A DNA stretch of 64,000 nt from UBA7703 sp963667195 (GTDB lineage: Bacteria; Bacillota; Clostridia; Christensenellales; CAG-138): NCBI GenBank assembly GCA_963667195.1, contig OY762962.1, positions 3,162,001 through 3,226,000 of the forward strand, in the 5' to 3' direction. The notes beneath the pieces were generated by a model that made no database searches, was not told the origin of the DNA, and saw only the letters and a list, made by a program, of their open reading frames with translations. A program made the position numbers and the translations under genes. Numbering within the stretch: position 1 is the first letter of the stretch; every line of letters begins with the position of its first letter. Below, one piece after another: positions 44,110-56,041 of this stretch.

Positions 44110-46506
44110 ATGAAATTACCGAAGAAGTGGCTTTGTGAATATGTAGACTTCAACGTGACCAACGCCGAATTCATCGAGAAGATGATGTGGCGCGGCTTCG
44201 AGTGCGCGGGTGTGGAAAAAGAGCTTGCGGGTGTCGAGGGCGTCGTGGTCGGCCGCGTGCTCTCCGTTGTCAAGCATGAGAACTCTGAGCATCTCAACAT
44301 CTGTCAGGTGGATATCGGCAGCGAGGTGCTGACCATCGTCACAGGCGCGGACAACGTCTTTGACGGCGCGCTGGTTCCCGTTGCGGTCGTCGGCTCCAAG
44401 CTCGGCGGACGCGAGATGGCTGCCGTCAACATGCGCGGCGTCATGAGCTACGGCATGCTCTGCTCCGGTTCGGAACTGGGGCTTACCAACGCGGACTATC
44501 CCAGCAGCGAGGTGCACGGCATCCTGATTCTGCAGGGCGATCACCCGCTGGGCGAGTCCATCGACAAAACGCTGGGCTTCGACGACGACATTTTCGAATT
44601 TGAGCTTACCCCCAACCGTCCGGACTGCATCGGCATCATCGGCATGTGCCGCGAGGCAGCTGCGGCGCTGGGTCAAAGCTTCCGTGAGCCCGTGATTCAG
44701 CCCGTCAAGGGCGAGGGCAACGCCGCGGACTATGCGCGCGTGTCGGTTGATAACTTTGACCTCTGCCCGCGCTATACCGCGCGCGTGGTCAAGGATATCA
44801 TCATCGAGCCTTCCCCCGCCTGGATGCAGCGAAAGCTCAAGGCGGTGGGTCTTCGCCCGATCAACAACATCGTAGACATCACGAACTATGTCCTCGTGGA
44901 GTACGGTCACCCGATGCACGCCTTCGACCTCGCCTGCATCCACGGCAGCCACATCGTGGTTCGCACCGCGCACGAGGGCGAGATCGTCACCACGCTGGAC
45001 AAGCGCGAGCGTCCGGTAACGCCGGATATGCTGCTGATCGCGGACGAGAGCCGCGGCGTCGGCATCGCGGGCGTGATGGGCGGCCTCAACAGCGAAATCA
45101 CCGAGCAAACGCAGGCGGTGCTATTCGAGTCCGCCGTTTTCAAGGGCAGCAACATCCGCGCGACGGCGCGCAAGCTTAAGCACACGACCGACGCTGCTAG
45201 CCGCTTCATCAAGGGCGTGGAGCCCGTGAATGCGGAGCTTGCGCTGGAGCGCGCAATTGAGCTGGTTTCCGAGCTCAAGGCGGGCACCGTCGTCGGCGAG
45301 ATCATCGACATCAAGAAGGAAAAGCCGGTCGATCGCGAGATCACGGTCAGCGTGGATCACATCAACGCGCTGCTGGCGCTCGACCTCTCTGCGCGTGAAA
45401 TGGCGCAGATGCTCTCGACGATCTCGATTCACGCACGTCCAACGCTGACGGGGCTGCACGTGACTATTCCGCATTTCCGCACGGACATCGAGAGCGGAAT
45501 CGAGGCGGACTGGGACATCGCGGAGGAGATCGCGCGCATCTACGGCTACTACAACATCAAACCCACGCTCATGCGCGGGGACACCTTCCGCGGGCGCATC
45601 AACGAGCTGTTCCTGCTGGACGACACCGTCAAGGACACGCTGGTCTCGCTGGGGCTGTACGAGATGTACAACTACAACTTCACGAGCCCGTCGGTCTTCG
45701 ATTCCCTGCTGCTGCCGAAAGACAGCGAACTTCGCAAAGCGGTTCGCATCCTCAATCCCTTCGGCGAGGATCAGAGCCTCATGCGCACCACGCTGATTCC
45801 CGGCATGCTGGATTCCCTCGTTCGCAACGCGAACCGCAAGAGTGGCTACCAGCGCTTCTTCGAGGTGGGCAACACCCACGTGGACACCGGTGCGGAGCTG
45901 CCGGAGGAGCGCAAGAAGATCGGCATCATACTCGGCGGCGAGAACGTGGATTTCTATCTGCTTAAGGGCATGATCGAGGAGCTCTTCCGCGTGCTCGGCG
46001 TGAAGAACGCCGTGTATCAAAAGAGCACGGAAAGCTATCTCCAACCCGGCAGAGCGGCGCAGATCATCTCCGCTTCCGGCGCATCGCTGGGCGTATTCGG
46101 CGAGCTGCACCCGGACGTTGCGGGTAGCTGGAAAGCGGACGGTAGGGTCTACGTCGCGGAGCTGAACTTTGCCGCAATTGCGGAAAGCAGAACCGCGGGC
46201 AAACGCTTTGAGCCGCTGCCCCGTTTCCCCGCGGCGGAGCGCGATCTCGCGGTCGTCGTGGATCTGGAGACGGAGTCTGCCTCGCTCAAGCGCGTCATCG
46301 AGACCGCACCCGCGGGCGTGATCGTCTCCGACGTGCGGCTGTTTGACACCTACGCGGGCCTCGGCGTTCTCACGGGCAAGAAGAGCCTCGCGTTCTCGTT
46401 CTCGCTCCGCGCGGAAGATCACACCCTCAGCGACGAGGAGATCAAGCGCGCGATGGACGCGATCATCGAAGCTCTCAAGACAAGCGGCGCTCCGCTTCGC
46501 GCATAA
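44110..46506 (+). CDS. pheT: Phenylalanine--tRNA ligase beta subunit
   Basis: Protein of 798 residues, full length. It contains the N-terminal EMAP-type tRNA-binding domain (SEHLNICQVDIG), the B3/B4 editing domain with RPINNIVDITNYVLVEYG, the B5 domain, and a C-terminal ferredoxin-fold anticodon domain (RFPAAERDLAVVVD). It is the second gene of the operon, 14 bases after pheS, with AAGGAGG. Confidence 0.98.
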   Translation: MKLPKKWLCEYVDFNVTNAEFIEKMMWRGFECAGVEKELAGVEGVVVGRVLSVVKHENSEHLNICQVDIGSEVLTIVTGADNVFDGALVPVAVVGSKLGGREMAAVNMRGVMSYGMLCSGSELGLTNADYPSSEVHGILILQGDHPLGESIDKTLGFDDDIFEFELTPNRPDCIGIIGMCREAAAALGQSFREPVIQPVKGEGNAADYARVSVDNFDLCPRYTARVVKDIIIEPSPAWMQRKLKAVGLRPINNIVDITNYVLVEYGHPMHAFDLACIHGSHIVVRTAHEGEIVTTLDKRERPVTPDMLLIADESRGVGIAGVMGGLNSEITEQTQAVLFESAVFKGSNIRATARKLKHTTDAASRFIKGVEPVNAELALERAIELVSELKAGTVVGEIIDIKKEKPVDREITVSVDHINALLALDLSAREMAQMLSTISIHARPTLTGLHVTIPHFRTDIESGIEADWDIAEEIARIYGYYNIKPTLMRGDTFRGRINELFLLDDTVKDTLVSLGLYEMYNYNFTSPSVFDSLLLPKDSELRKAVRILNPFGEDQSLMRTTLIPGMLDSLVRNANRKSGYQRFFEVGNTHVDTGAELPEERKKIGIILGGENVDFYLLKGMIEELFRVLGVKNAVYQKSTESYLQPGRAAQIISASGASLGVFGELHPDVAGSWKADGRVYVAELNFAAIAESRTAGKRFEPLPRFPAAERDLAVVVDLETESASLKRVIETAPAGVIVSDVRLFDTYAGLGVLTGKKSLAFSFSLRAEDHTLSDEEIKRAMDAIIEALKTSGAPLRA

Positions 46507-46528
46507 CAACAAAGCAACTTACACATCG

Positions 46529-46561
46529 GAACCCGGCGTACGCGAAAAATACGCCGGGTTC
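46529..46561 (+). terminator. Terminator of pheST
   Basis: The 12-bp stem GAACCCGGCGTA/TACGCCGGGTTC is followed by a short T-rich run. Confidence 0.8.
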
Positions 46562-46654
46562 TTTGTATTCATCTTGCAGTCGATCTATGTTTTGCCGTAT
46601 ACTGAACACAGTAGCGGACAATCGTTCCGGCGTAACAATCCTGGAGGAGCCCAT

Positions 46655-47056
46655 ATGGCATTTTGTGAGAAATGCGGAAAGCCTGTGTACCGGCTCGACA
46701 AAACCTGCGTCAATTGCGGGGCTCCCGTCACCCAGTTTTCAGCGTCGGCGAACGACGACGACACACCGCGGCAATCGTCCTACTCGCTCGACAACGATTC
46801 TTCGCAGGGTTCGCCTTACGAAGTGCTCAGCAGTTGGGGCTTTGTGGGCTCCATGCTGCTCATGGCGATTCCGTTTGTGGGATTTATCATCACCATCATC
46901 TGGGCTACCGGCGGAGTAACAAATCTCAACCGCCGCAACCTCGCCAGAGGGTACCTGATTCTGATGGCGCTTGTTGCCGTCATCTATGTGCCACTCGTGC
47001 TGGTGCTCGTTTCCAAGATGGGTTCGAATACAATACTCAACCGTTTGATTCAATAA
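46655..47056 (+). CDS. Zinc-ribbon membrane protein
   Basis: Protein of 133 residues. It starts with a double CxxC zinc ribbon (CEKCG, then CVNCG), followed by a Ser/Asp-rich linker and two or three hydrophobic segments in the second half. Function unknown. CTGGAGGAG precedes the ATG. It forms a pair with the next gene, which has the same design. Confidence 0.78.
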   Translation: MAFCEKCGKPVYRLDKTCVNCGAPVTQFSASANDDDTPRQSSYSLDNDSSQGSPYEVLSSWGFVGSMLLMAIPFVGFIITIIWATGGVTNLNRRNLARGYLILMALVAVIYVPLVLVLVSKMGSNTILNRLIQ

Positions 47057-47121
47057 CGCGATCGCGCGCAGATTGCGCGAGAACGATACGAAATCATCAT
47101 AATTTATAGGAGGGATTCAAT

Positions 47122-47535
47122 ATGGCATACTGTTCCAAATGCGGCGCTCAGCTCAACGATGGCGACAAGGCGTGCGGCAACTGTGGCGAACCCGTTCAGG
47201 GCTCTGCCGGCAGTAACGTTTCGACCGGTTCCAACGACACATGGATGGGCATTCTCGCCTATCTCGGCATTCTCTCGCTGATTCCTTTCCTCGTGAAAGA
47301 TCAGTCGTCGTTTGTCCGCGCGCATGCGGTTCGCGGCATCAACCTGTTCCTGTTGGAAGTCATCGTTTGGGTCGCCGTCGGCGTCTTATCGTGGGTTCCG
47401 GTGCTCAACGACATCCTCAGTACAGTTGCGGGACTTGCAGGATTTGCGTTCTCGCTCATCGGAATCATCAACGTCGCCAACAAAGAGGACAAGGACCTTC
47501 CGTTCATCGGCTCGATCCGTCTGATCAAAGGCTAA
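47122..47535 (+). CDS. Zinc-ribbon membrane protein, DUF4870/TIC20-like
   Basis: Protein of 137 residues with a double CxxC zinc ribbon (CSKCG, CGNCG) and then a three-helix membrane region containing FVRAHAVRGINLFLLE, a pattern seen in DUF4870-type proteins. Function unknown. AGGAGGG precedes the ATG. A long hairpin with a T run follows. Confidence 0.8.
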   Translation: MAYCSKCGAQLNDGDKACGNCGEPVQGSAGSNVSTGSNDTWMGILAYLGILSLIPFLVKDQSSFVRAHAVRGINLFLLEVIVWVAVGVLSWVPVLNDILSTVAGLAGFAFSLIGIINVANKEDKDLPFIGSIRLIKG

Positions 47536-47560
47536 TCCTCTCGCGACTACAGTACACATC

Positions 47561-47606
47561 AGGGTTTGGGCACGGCTTTGTCCGCGCGCTCAAACCCTTT
47601 CCCATT
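47561..47606 (+). terminator. Probable terminator after the zinc-ribbon pair
   Basis: AGGGTTTG (47561-47568) pairs with CAAACCCT (47591-47598), followed by TTCCCATTTTTT. The loop is long, with room for an inner stem. Confidence 0.6.
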
Positions 47607-47642
47607 TTTTACAGGACTTGGCGTATTAACTTGAACGATTAT

Positions 47643-49199
47643 ATGGATACTCTGATTCAAAACTGCATGATCTACGACGGCACTGGCTCCCCCGCGTTTC
47701 GTGGTAGTGTCGGATTTTCGCGCGGCGTCATGCGGGTCTTTCGCGGGAATGACGTCCCGCAATCGAAAAACATCATCGACGCGGGCGGGCTTGCGCTTGT
47801 TCCCGGATTCATCGACGCGCATTCGCACGGGGACTTGACACTCGTCAGCCCCTATGCCACGCAGAGCAAGCTCAGCCAGGGTATCACCACGCAGATTGCC
47901 GGACAGTGCGGCGTTTCGCTCTTTCCGTATGGCGGCGCGGGCGAGGCGCAGTTCACCCGGTTTGTCTCCGGCATTGCACCGTATCCCGACCTGCCGGAAC
48001 AGCTCTCGCGGCTCGAAAGCGCGGCGGGGTTTTATGGCTGGCTGGAGTCGCTCGATAACCCCATCACGACAAAATGCTTTGTCGGTCACGGCGCGCTCCG
48101 GCTCTGGGCGATGGGCTACGAAAACCGCAAGCCGGACGCGGGCGAGCTCGACCGCATGAAGGCGATGCTCCGCCGTTGCATCCGCGAAGGCGCACTGGGG
48201 CTTTCGATAGGGCAGGTCTACGCGCCAAGCTGCTACGCGGACAACGACGAGATTCTCGCTCTGCTGCGCGTGGTGCACGAGGAAGGCGGCGTTTACGCCA
48301 ACCACCCGCGCAACGAAGGCGACCGCGTCGTCGAGGCGCGCGCGGAGACGATGCGCCTCGCTCTGGAGGCGGATGTTCCGCTCTGCGTTTCCCACCTCAA
48401 AGCGGCGGGTCGGCAAAACTGGGGCAAGCCGCAGACGATGCTGACAGCGCTTGACCGCGCCGTGGAGCAGGGTCTTCGCGCGATCATCGACTGCTACCCG
48501 TACACCGCGGGCTGTACGTCGCTCAACGTCTCAATTCCCCCGCGCTATTTCACAAGCGGCATGAGCGGGCTTCTTCGCGCGCTGCAGGACCCGCACGAGC
48601 GCGAGATCATCCATGAAGAGATGAGCCGCATCAGCGATTACGACAACTATGTCTATAACAGCGGCGGCTTCTCCGGCGTCTATGTTTCGAGCTGCCCTGT
48701 CGATCACCGCGCGGAGGGAATGTTTGTTTCCGAGTATGCCGAAAAATCGGGCATGGACCCGTTTGACGCGTTCTGTGATATACTGATCAGGAACAACGGC
48801 CTCGGCCTCGGCATCTATTTTCATATGAGCGAGGACGACATGACGCAGATTCTGTCGCACCCGCTCTGCGTGCTCGGTACGGACGGGCTCATCGGAAAAT
48901 CGAGCGAAAACCCGCATCCGCGCGCCTTTGGCAGCACCGCGCACGCTTATGATCTGCTTGTGCGCGAAAAGAAGCTGCTCACGCCCGAAGCGATGATTCA
49001 CAAGATGACGGCGCAAGCGGCGGATTTTCTAGGCTTGACCGCCAAAGGACGCATCGCAGACGGCGCGGATGCCGACGCGCTGCTACTCGACCTGGACGCG
49101 TTTCGCGATACCGCAACGTATCAAAACGGAAACACTCTGACAACGGGCATCAAGCGCATCTTCATCGGCGGGCGCGAGATCACGCTGCCCAACGCGTAA
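47643..49199 (+). CDS. N-acyl-D-amino-acid deacylase (D-aminoacylase)
   Basis: Protein of 518 residues of the amidohydrolase superfamily. It shows the D-aminoacylase motifs VPGFIDAHSHGDLT, TTQIAGQCGVS, ALGLSIGQVYAP, CVSHLKAAGRQNWGK and the late LGTDGLIGK with the catalytic aspartate. It releases D-amino acids from N-acyl forms. No good ribosome site precedes the ATG at 47643; a TTG four codons upstream, 13 bases after AGGA, is an alternative. It forms a unit with the PfkB kinase. Confidence 0.9.
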   Translation: MDTLIQNCMIYDGTGSPAFRGSVGFSRGVMRVFRGNDVPQSKNIIDAGGLALVPGFIDAHSHGDLTLVSPYATQSKLSQGITTQIAGQCGVSLFPYGGAGEAQFTRFVSGIAPYPDLPEQLSRLESAAGFYGWLESLDNPITTKCFVGHGALRLWAMGYENRKPDAGELDRMKAMLRRCIREGALGLSIGQVYAPSCYADNDEILALLRVVHEEGGVYANHPRNEGDRVVEARAETMRLALEADVPLCVSHLKAAGRQNWGKPQTMLTALDRAVEQGLRAIIDCYPYTAGCTSLNVSIPPRYFTSGMSGLLRALQDPHEREIIHEEMSRISDYDNYVYNSGGFSGVYVSSCPVDHRAEGMFVSEYAEKSGMDPFDAFCDILIRNNGLGLGIYFHMSEDDMTQILSHPLCVLGTDGLIGKSSENPHPRAFGSTAHAYDLLVREKKLLTPEAMIHKMTAQAADFLGLTAKGRIADGADADALLLDLDAFRDTATYQNGNTLTTGIKRIFIGGREITLPNA

Positions 49200-49240
49200 T
49201 CACACAATCCCCCGCATCTCAAATCAACGGAGGAACTCGG

Positions 49241-50098
49241 ATGAACACCATCTATATCGTCGGCGGCGCTGCCATCGACATCACCGGAAAACCCGACAGC
49301 ATCTGCCGCGAGCGGGACAGCAATCTCGGCCGCGTGGGCATTCGCGTCGGCGGCGTTGGACACAACATTGCAAAGCAGCTCGCTTCGCTTTCCTACGAGG
49401 TCGAGTTGGTCACCGCCATAGGCTCCGGCTTCCACGCGGGCATGGTACGCGAAAGCTGCCGCAAGGCGAATGTTTCGCTCGCGCATACCTATGTCGGCAC
49501 CGAACACACGGGCACCTACATCGGCGTGTTTGACGAGGACGGAGACATGCTCGTCGGCATCAGCGACATGTCCGTACTCGACCACCTCACGCCGGACTAC
49601 CTCGCGAATCTTCTGCCGCAGATCAACCAGGCGAAGATGTGCGTCATCGACGGCAACCTCTCGCCGGAATCGCTGGAGTACCTTTGCAAAAACGTCACTT
49701 CCTCGCTGTTTTACGATCCGGTGAGCTGCGCCAAGGCAAAGCGCATCGGCGGAAACATCGGCAGTTGCTACGCCATCAAGCCCAATCGCTTTGAGGCGGG
49801 CTTCCTCTCCGGCAAGTCCTGTGATACCCTGCGCGGCATCTATCGCGCCTCGGACTGGTTTTTGGAGCAGGGCGTCAAGCGCGTGTTCATCGACCTCATC
49901 GAAGAGGGCGTCTTCTGGGCGGATGCGGAGGGTTGCGGCGTCGTTCCCGCGGAAACGCGCGAAGCCACCACCGCCTCGTTTGTTGGCGACGCGATGAGCG
50001 CCGCGATCATCGACGGCTGCGTGCGTGCGCTGCCCGCCGAAGAGTGCGCGCATCTCGGCGCGCTGGCCAGCGCCGCGGTGATGCTGCAAGAGAAATAA
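49241..50098 (+). CDS. PfkB family carbohydrate kinase (pseudouridine-kinase-like)
   Basis: Protein of 285 residues. It begins IYIVGGAAIDITGKP, then GGVGHNIAKQLASL, both usual in ribokinase/PsuK-type kinases. The second signature is altered: SFVGDAMSAAIIDG keeps the catalytic aspartate but has V-G-D instead of GAGD. Substrate unknown; pseudouridine or a nucleoside sugar is likely from the family resemblance. There is no PsuG glycosidase next to it. GGAGGAA precedes the ATG. Confidence 0.85.
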   Translation: MNTIYIVGGAAIDITGKPDSICRERDSNLGRVGIRVGGVGHNIAKQLASLSYEVELVTAIGSGFHAGMVRESCRKANVSLAHTYVGTEHTGTYIGVFDEDGDMLVGISDMSVLDHLTPDYLANLLPQINQAKMCVIDGNLSPESLEYLCKNVTSSLFYDPVSCAKAKRIGGNIGSCYAIKPNRFEAGFLSGKSCDTLRGIYRASDWFLEQGVKRVFIDLIEEGVFWADAEGCGVVPAETREATTASFVGDAMSAAIIDGCVRALPAEECAHLGALASAAVMLQEK

Positions 50099-50115
50099 TC
50101 GATCGAAAGAAACAA

Positions 50116-50142
50116 AAGAAGCAGGGTTCAACCCTGCTTCTT
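50116..50142. terminator. Bidirectional terminator between the PfkB gene and glgP
   Basis: A 12-bp stem (AAGAAGCAGGGT with ACCCTGCTTCTT) and a tight loop lie between convergent genes. Confidence 0.85.
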
Positions 50143-50154
50143 ATTTTGCATTTT

Positions 50155-52524
<2,370 letters not shown>

Positions 52525-52811
52525 TAAATTTAACCTCACTTTTTTGCATCGCGTCCTAGTATAGCACACTTTTTTTCGGATGAAAAGACGCGCGGCATTC
52601 CGTCATCGTTGCAAAAGTCGCCTAATTACGGGCTTTTTTCCGGTAATTTACCGGGAATCGAGCTCTTTGGCACCTCGATCCGTGCGTTTCTGTACGTTAA
52701 GTTCACGTTTAAGCATTTCAGCACGAAGATCAGTGGTATTATATCTCGAATTATTGTACAAAAGTCCATATTTATTTGGAATAACCGCTATGTTCCACCA
52801 AAATAATCCGT
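52525..52811. other. Intergenic stretch holding the glgP promoter
   Basis: No gene is supported here. On the minus strand a TATACT -10 is seen just upstream of the glgP ribosome site, with a weak TTTTCA -35 at 17 bp. The rest is AT-rich and shows no structure that I recognise. Confidence 0.45.
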
Positions 52812-52839
52812 AAAAAAAGGCGCAACTTTCGTTTGCGCC
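52812..52839 (-). terminator. Terminator of the M3 peptidase gene
   Basis: On the minus strand a 7-bp GGCGCAA/TTGCGCC stem is followed by seven T residues, about 75 bases after the peptidase stop. Confidence 0.8.
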
Positions 52840-52913
52840 CGTAAAATCGGGGATTCCTGTGAGTATCAACCGTGCTGAAAACGTGCGAGTGCCTTGGCAG
52901 GGATTATCGCCGT

Positions 52914-54677
52914 TCAATTCTTTAAATACGCTTTCAAAATCTCAGCAATGCCCGCGATCGTATCCTCCGAGAACACGTTCCCCAACCCGTTTTGGCTCAG
53001 CACATCTCCAAGATTTGCATATTGCGCTCGCATCATGATGTTGAAGTAAGCGGTTTGCGCGGCGTCTTTGTCGCTCCTCGAAAGCTCCAGCAACTCCAGC
53101 GCCGGCACCATGCTCACCGCGTAGCTGATGTAGTAAAACGGCATTTGGAACGTATGCGGAATCTGCACCCACTCGGTTCCCTGATAGCCGTAGACCTCGT
53201 CCAGCCCGTATTCGACGGCGAGCTTTTTATAGAGCGCGTTTATTTGATCCAGCGTTATATCGGGGGTTTCATACACGTCCTGCTGAAACTCGTCCTCCAT
53301 ACAGCCGGAGAGCAGAGAGAACATCGCGTCAATCAGCGTTGCGCTGCGCGCTTCATCCGCGTGCTTTCCATAGAAATTGTCGTATTGATCAAACAGCAGC
53401 AGCACTAGCGCCTGCGAGTCCACCTCCGCGAGGTCTAGGTTTTCACCGGTTGAGTTGCCGACCGCCGCGTTATAGTAGTAGTTTGCATAGTGTCCCAGCT
53501 CGTGCAGCATGGTCGCGATGTCGTCCGCGCTGCCCGTCCATTTGGAGAAGATGAATGGCGCGTGATAGTCCGAAATATAGGTCGTAAAGCCGGAATCCAT
53601 CTTCACGACGCTGTCGCTCACATCGTAGAGTTGGTTTTGCATCATGTACATAACCACCTGATACAACGCGGGAGAAAACGCGTTTGCCGAAGCCGGCAGC
53701 ATATCAAAGAACGTTTTCTCGTCGAATGTCGTCGCGTCCAGGTCGGACGTATCAATCTTTTGATTCGCTTCGATGAAGATCGGCGTAATGTACTTCTTCA
53801 CCGCGGTATGCAGCGCTCTCGCATTCGTCGGAGAATAATCTCTGCCAAAGTTGGCGTAGCAATACGTCGCGTAATCGGGGTACTGCAGCGCCTTCGCGAT
53901 CTGTGTCCGAACGGCGATCTGCTTGAGAAAAATCTCTCCGGCATCCTTGTTCAGCGCGAGATTATACGCGTCATAGAGCCGGTAATACTCTTCGTTACTC
54001 AGAGACATGTCGCTCTGAATCTCTTGATACGTCCAGTCTTTGCCGTTGTCCGCATAGGTAAACGTCGCGGATAGGTTGTCGTACTCGAGCGTCAGCTGTG
54101 CTTCCTGATCCTCCAGATCCTGCACGGATGGATCGATCTGTTGGTTATTATCGGTGACCGAATCCACAAATCCTTCGCCCAGCGTTTGTACAGCGAGATT
54201 CTTCACGTCGTCGGAGGATTCAAACAAGGACTCGGACGCGCGCTGCATCTGAGAGTCCAGCTCGGACAGATCAGACTGCAAGGAGGCATACTCCTCGCGG
54301 TTCTTGCTGTTGGTTACATCAAACGCGTATTTTAGATAGATCAGCGAAAGCATCGAGTCCGCATGGCTATATTGCGCCTGCAGCGCCTGATAGGACTGAA
54401 TCAGTTCCTGCGCGGGCTTGTTCGCGTCAATGTCGTCCTCCAGCGCGGTGATTGCGCTTTGTATGGCGTCGATATCCGGGCGCTCGTAGACCATGTCGTC
54501 GAGCGTTACATTTTCGTGACTTACTTCTGTTAATTTGCTCGTCGTCTGCGTTTCTTGCGTTGCAGCCGTTGGCGCCGCCATTGCAGCGCTTTCCGGCAGT
54601 TTTCCGCAAGCAGACAGCAAAAAAAGCGCGGCTAGCGCAATTGAAATGATCCTGGTTTTTGTTACATACGATTTCAT
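52914..54677 (-). CDS. M3 family (oligoendopeptidase F-like) metallopeptidase lipoprotein
   Basis: Protein of 587 residues. A lipoprotein signal ends in LLSACG with Cys24, so the enzyme should be tethered outside the membrane. The zinc motif HELGH is at about residues 392-396, with a downstream glutamate helix (LDLAEVDSQALVLLLFDQ). M3 peptidases usually trim short peptides inside the cell, so export is noteworthy. A perfect TATAAT ends 6 bases before the ATG and no ribosome site is present. Confidence 0.88.
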   Translation of the reverse strand: MKSYVTKTRIISIALAALFLLSACGKLPESAAMAAPTAATQETQTTSKLTEVSHENVTLDDMVYERPDIDAIQSAITALEDDIDANKPAQELIQSYQALQAQYSHADSMLSLIYLKYAFDVTNSKNREEYASLQSDLSELDSQMQRASESLFESSDDVKNLAVQTLGEGFVDSVTDNNQQIDPSVQDLEDQEAQLTLEYDNLSATFTYADNGKDWTYQEIQSDMSLSNEEYYRLYDAYNLALNKDAGEIFLKQIAVRTQIAKALQYPDYATYCYANFGRDYSPTNARALHTAVKKYITPIFIEANQKIDTSDLDATTFDEKTFFDMLPASANAFSPALYQVVMYMMQNQLYDVSDSVVKMDSGFTTYISDYHAPFIFSKWTGSADDIATMLHELGHYANYYYNAAVGNSTGENLDLAEVDSQALVLLLFDQYDNFYGKHADEARSATLIDAMFSLLSGCMEDEFQQDVYETPDITLDQINALYKKLAVEYGLDEVYGYQGTEWVQIPHTFQMPFYYISYAVSMVPALELLELSRSDKDAAQTAYFNIMMRAQYANLGDVLSQNGLGNVFSEDTIAGIAEILKAYLKN

Positions 54678-54683
54678 GTGTTT

Positions 54684-54689
54684 ATTATA
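54684..54689 (-). promoter_or_regulatory. -10 element abutting the M3 peptidase start
   Basis: TATAAT on the minus strand lies 6 bases before the ATG, so transcription would begin at or next to the start codon. No convincing -35 is seen. Confidence 0.45.
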
Positions 54690-54886
54690 TTCCACTTTCA
54701 AAGGAATTCCCAGAAAATTTTAATCACTTCGTAAGTGATCCTGCTAATTCAGATTAATCTCATAGCATTGTTGCTTTTGCGCTTCTATATGATGCTTGGC
54801 GTTTTTATAAAGTGAAGTCGTCAGGCAATTTGTATGTAAAACTATATATTTTCTCCCTGCTTCAAGCCGCAAAGAGGCCGCTTCTA

Positions 54887-54915
54887 TTGAATTCATGCGG
54901 AAATCATGGTATAAA
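54887..54915 (+). promoter_or_regulatory. Promoter of ddl-murF
   Basis: TTGAAT (54887-54892), 17 bp and TATAAA (54910-54915), about 75 bases before the ddl start. Confidence 0.6.
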
Positions 54916-54991
54916 CATAAGAACGGTTTTGCGAAACGTCCTGTTTCGCCGTTTTGACGCACCGATTCTCACATCGGAAAGGAAACCAATT

Positions 54992-56041
54992 ATGAACATC
55001 GTAGTGCTTGCGGGCGGCCTTTCGCCGGAACGCGACGTCTCCCTCTCCACCGGAACCATGGTGACCAACGCCCTTCGCAAAAAGGGACACAACGCCATTT
55101 TAGTCGATCTGTTCTTCGGCTTGGATCAGCTTCCCTCGCCAATCGAGCGAGCGTTTGATATCAACGGACTTTTGCCGCCGTTTTCCGTTCCGGAAGCGGA
55201 ACCGGATCTTGCCGCGGTTCGCGCCGCAAGAAAAAGCGGGTTTTCCGACCAGATCGGAAACGGCGTGTTGGAGCTCTGCCGTGCGGCCGATCTAGCGTTT
55301 CTCGCGCTGCATGGCGGCGTAGGCGAAAACGGCAGCCTGCAATCCTTCTTTGATCTTTGCGGCATCAAGCACACCGGAAGCCCCTCGATCGGCTGCGCGC
55401 TTGCGATGGACAAATCCGTCAGCAAGTCCCTCTTCCGAAGCGAGGGTATCCCGACCGCCAACTGGGCGGTTGCGCGCAAAGGCGTTCCGTTTGATACCGA
55501 GCATTTCCCCGTCCCCTGCGTGGTCAAGCCGAACAGCGGCGGCTCCAGCATCGGCGTCGAGATCGTGCGCGAGCGCGCGGCGCTCAAGCGTGCGATTGAG
55601 GCGGGCTTTGCGTTTGAAGACGAGCTGATCGTGGAAGAATACGTCTCCGGCATGGAGCTCTCCGCGGGCATCCTCGGCAACAGCGATGATTGCACGGCGC
55701 TTCCTCTCATCGAGATCGTACCCAAGCACGGCTTCTACGATTATCAGCACAAGTATCAGTCGGGTTGGACGGACGAGATCGTTCCCGCTCGCATCTCGCC
55801 GGAGCTCACGGAAAAGGTGCAGGAGCTCGCGAAAAAAGCGTTCCGCGCGCTCAAGCTCGGCGTGTATTCGCGCGTCGATTTTCTGCTCACAAGCGATGGC
55901 GAGGCGTTTTGCCTCGAAGCAAACACGCTGCCGGGCATGACGCCGACCAGCCTGCTTCCGCAGGAGGCGGCGCACGAAGGACTCGACTACGCCTCGCTCT
56001 GCGAAACCATCGTCAACCTCTCGCTCAAGCGATATGAATGA
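54992..56041 (+). CDS. ddl: D-alanine--D-alanine ligase
   Basis: Protein of 349 residues of the ATP-grasp fold, with NIVVLAGGLSPERDVSL at the N-terminus, ALHGGVGENGSLQS, VVKPNSGGSSIGVE, and the metal-binding C-terminus EANTLPGMTPTSLLPQEA. It joins two D-alanines for peptidoglycan. GGAAAGGAAA precedes the ATG at 54992. Its stop overlaps the murF start. Confidence 0.95.
   Translation: MNIVVLAGGLSPERDVSLSTGTMVTNALRKKGHNAILVDLFFGLDQLPSPIERAFDINGLLPPFSVPEAEPDLAAVRAARKSGFSDQIGNGVLELCRAADLAFLALHGGVGENGSLQSFFDLCGIKHTGSPSIGCALAMDKSVSKSLFRSEGIPTANWAVARKGVPFDTEHFPVPCVVKPNSGGSSIGVEIVRERAALKRAIEAGFAFEDELIVEEYVSGMELSAGILGNSDDCTALPLIEIVPKHGFYDYQHKYQSGWTDEIVPARISPELTEKVQELAKKAFRALKLGVYSRVDFLLTSDGEAFCLEANTLPGMTPTSLLPQEAAHEGLDYASLCETIVNLSLKRYE

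Noticed and set aside
45121..46512. Long minus-strand frame opposite pheT
   Set aside because: Shadow frame; pheT is unambiguous on the plus strand.
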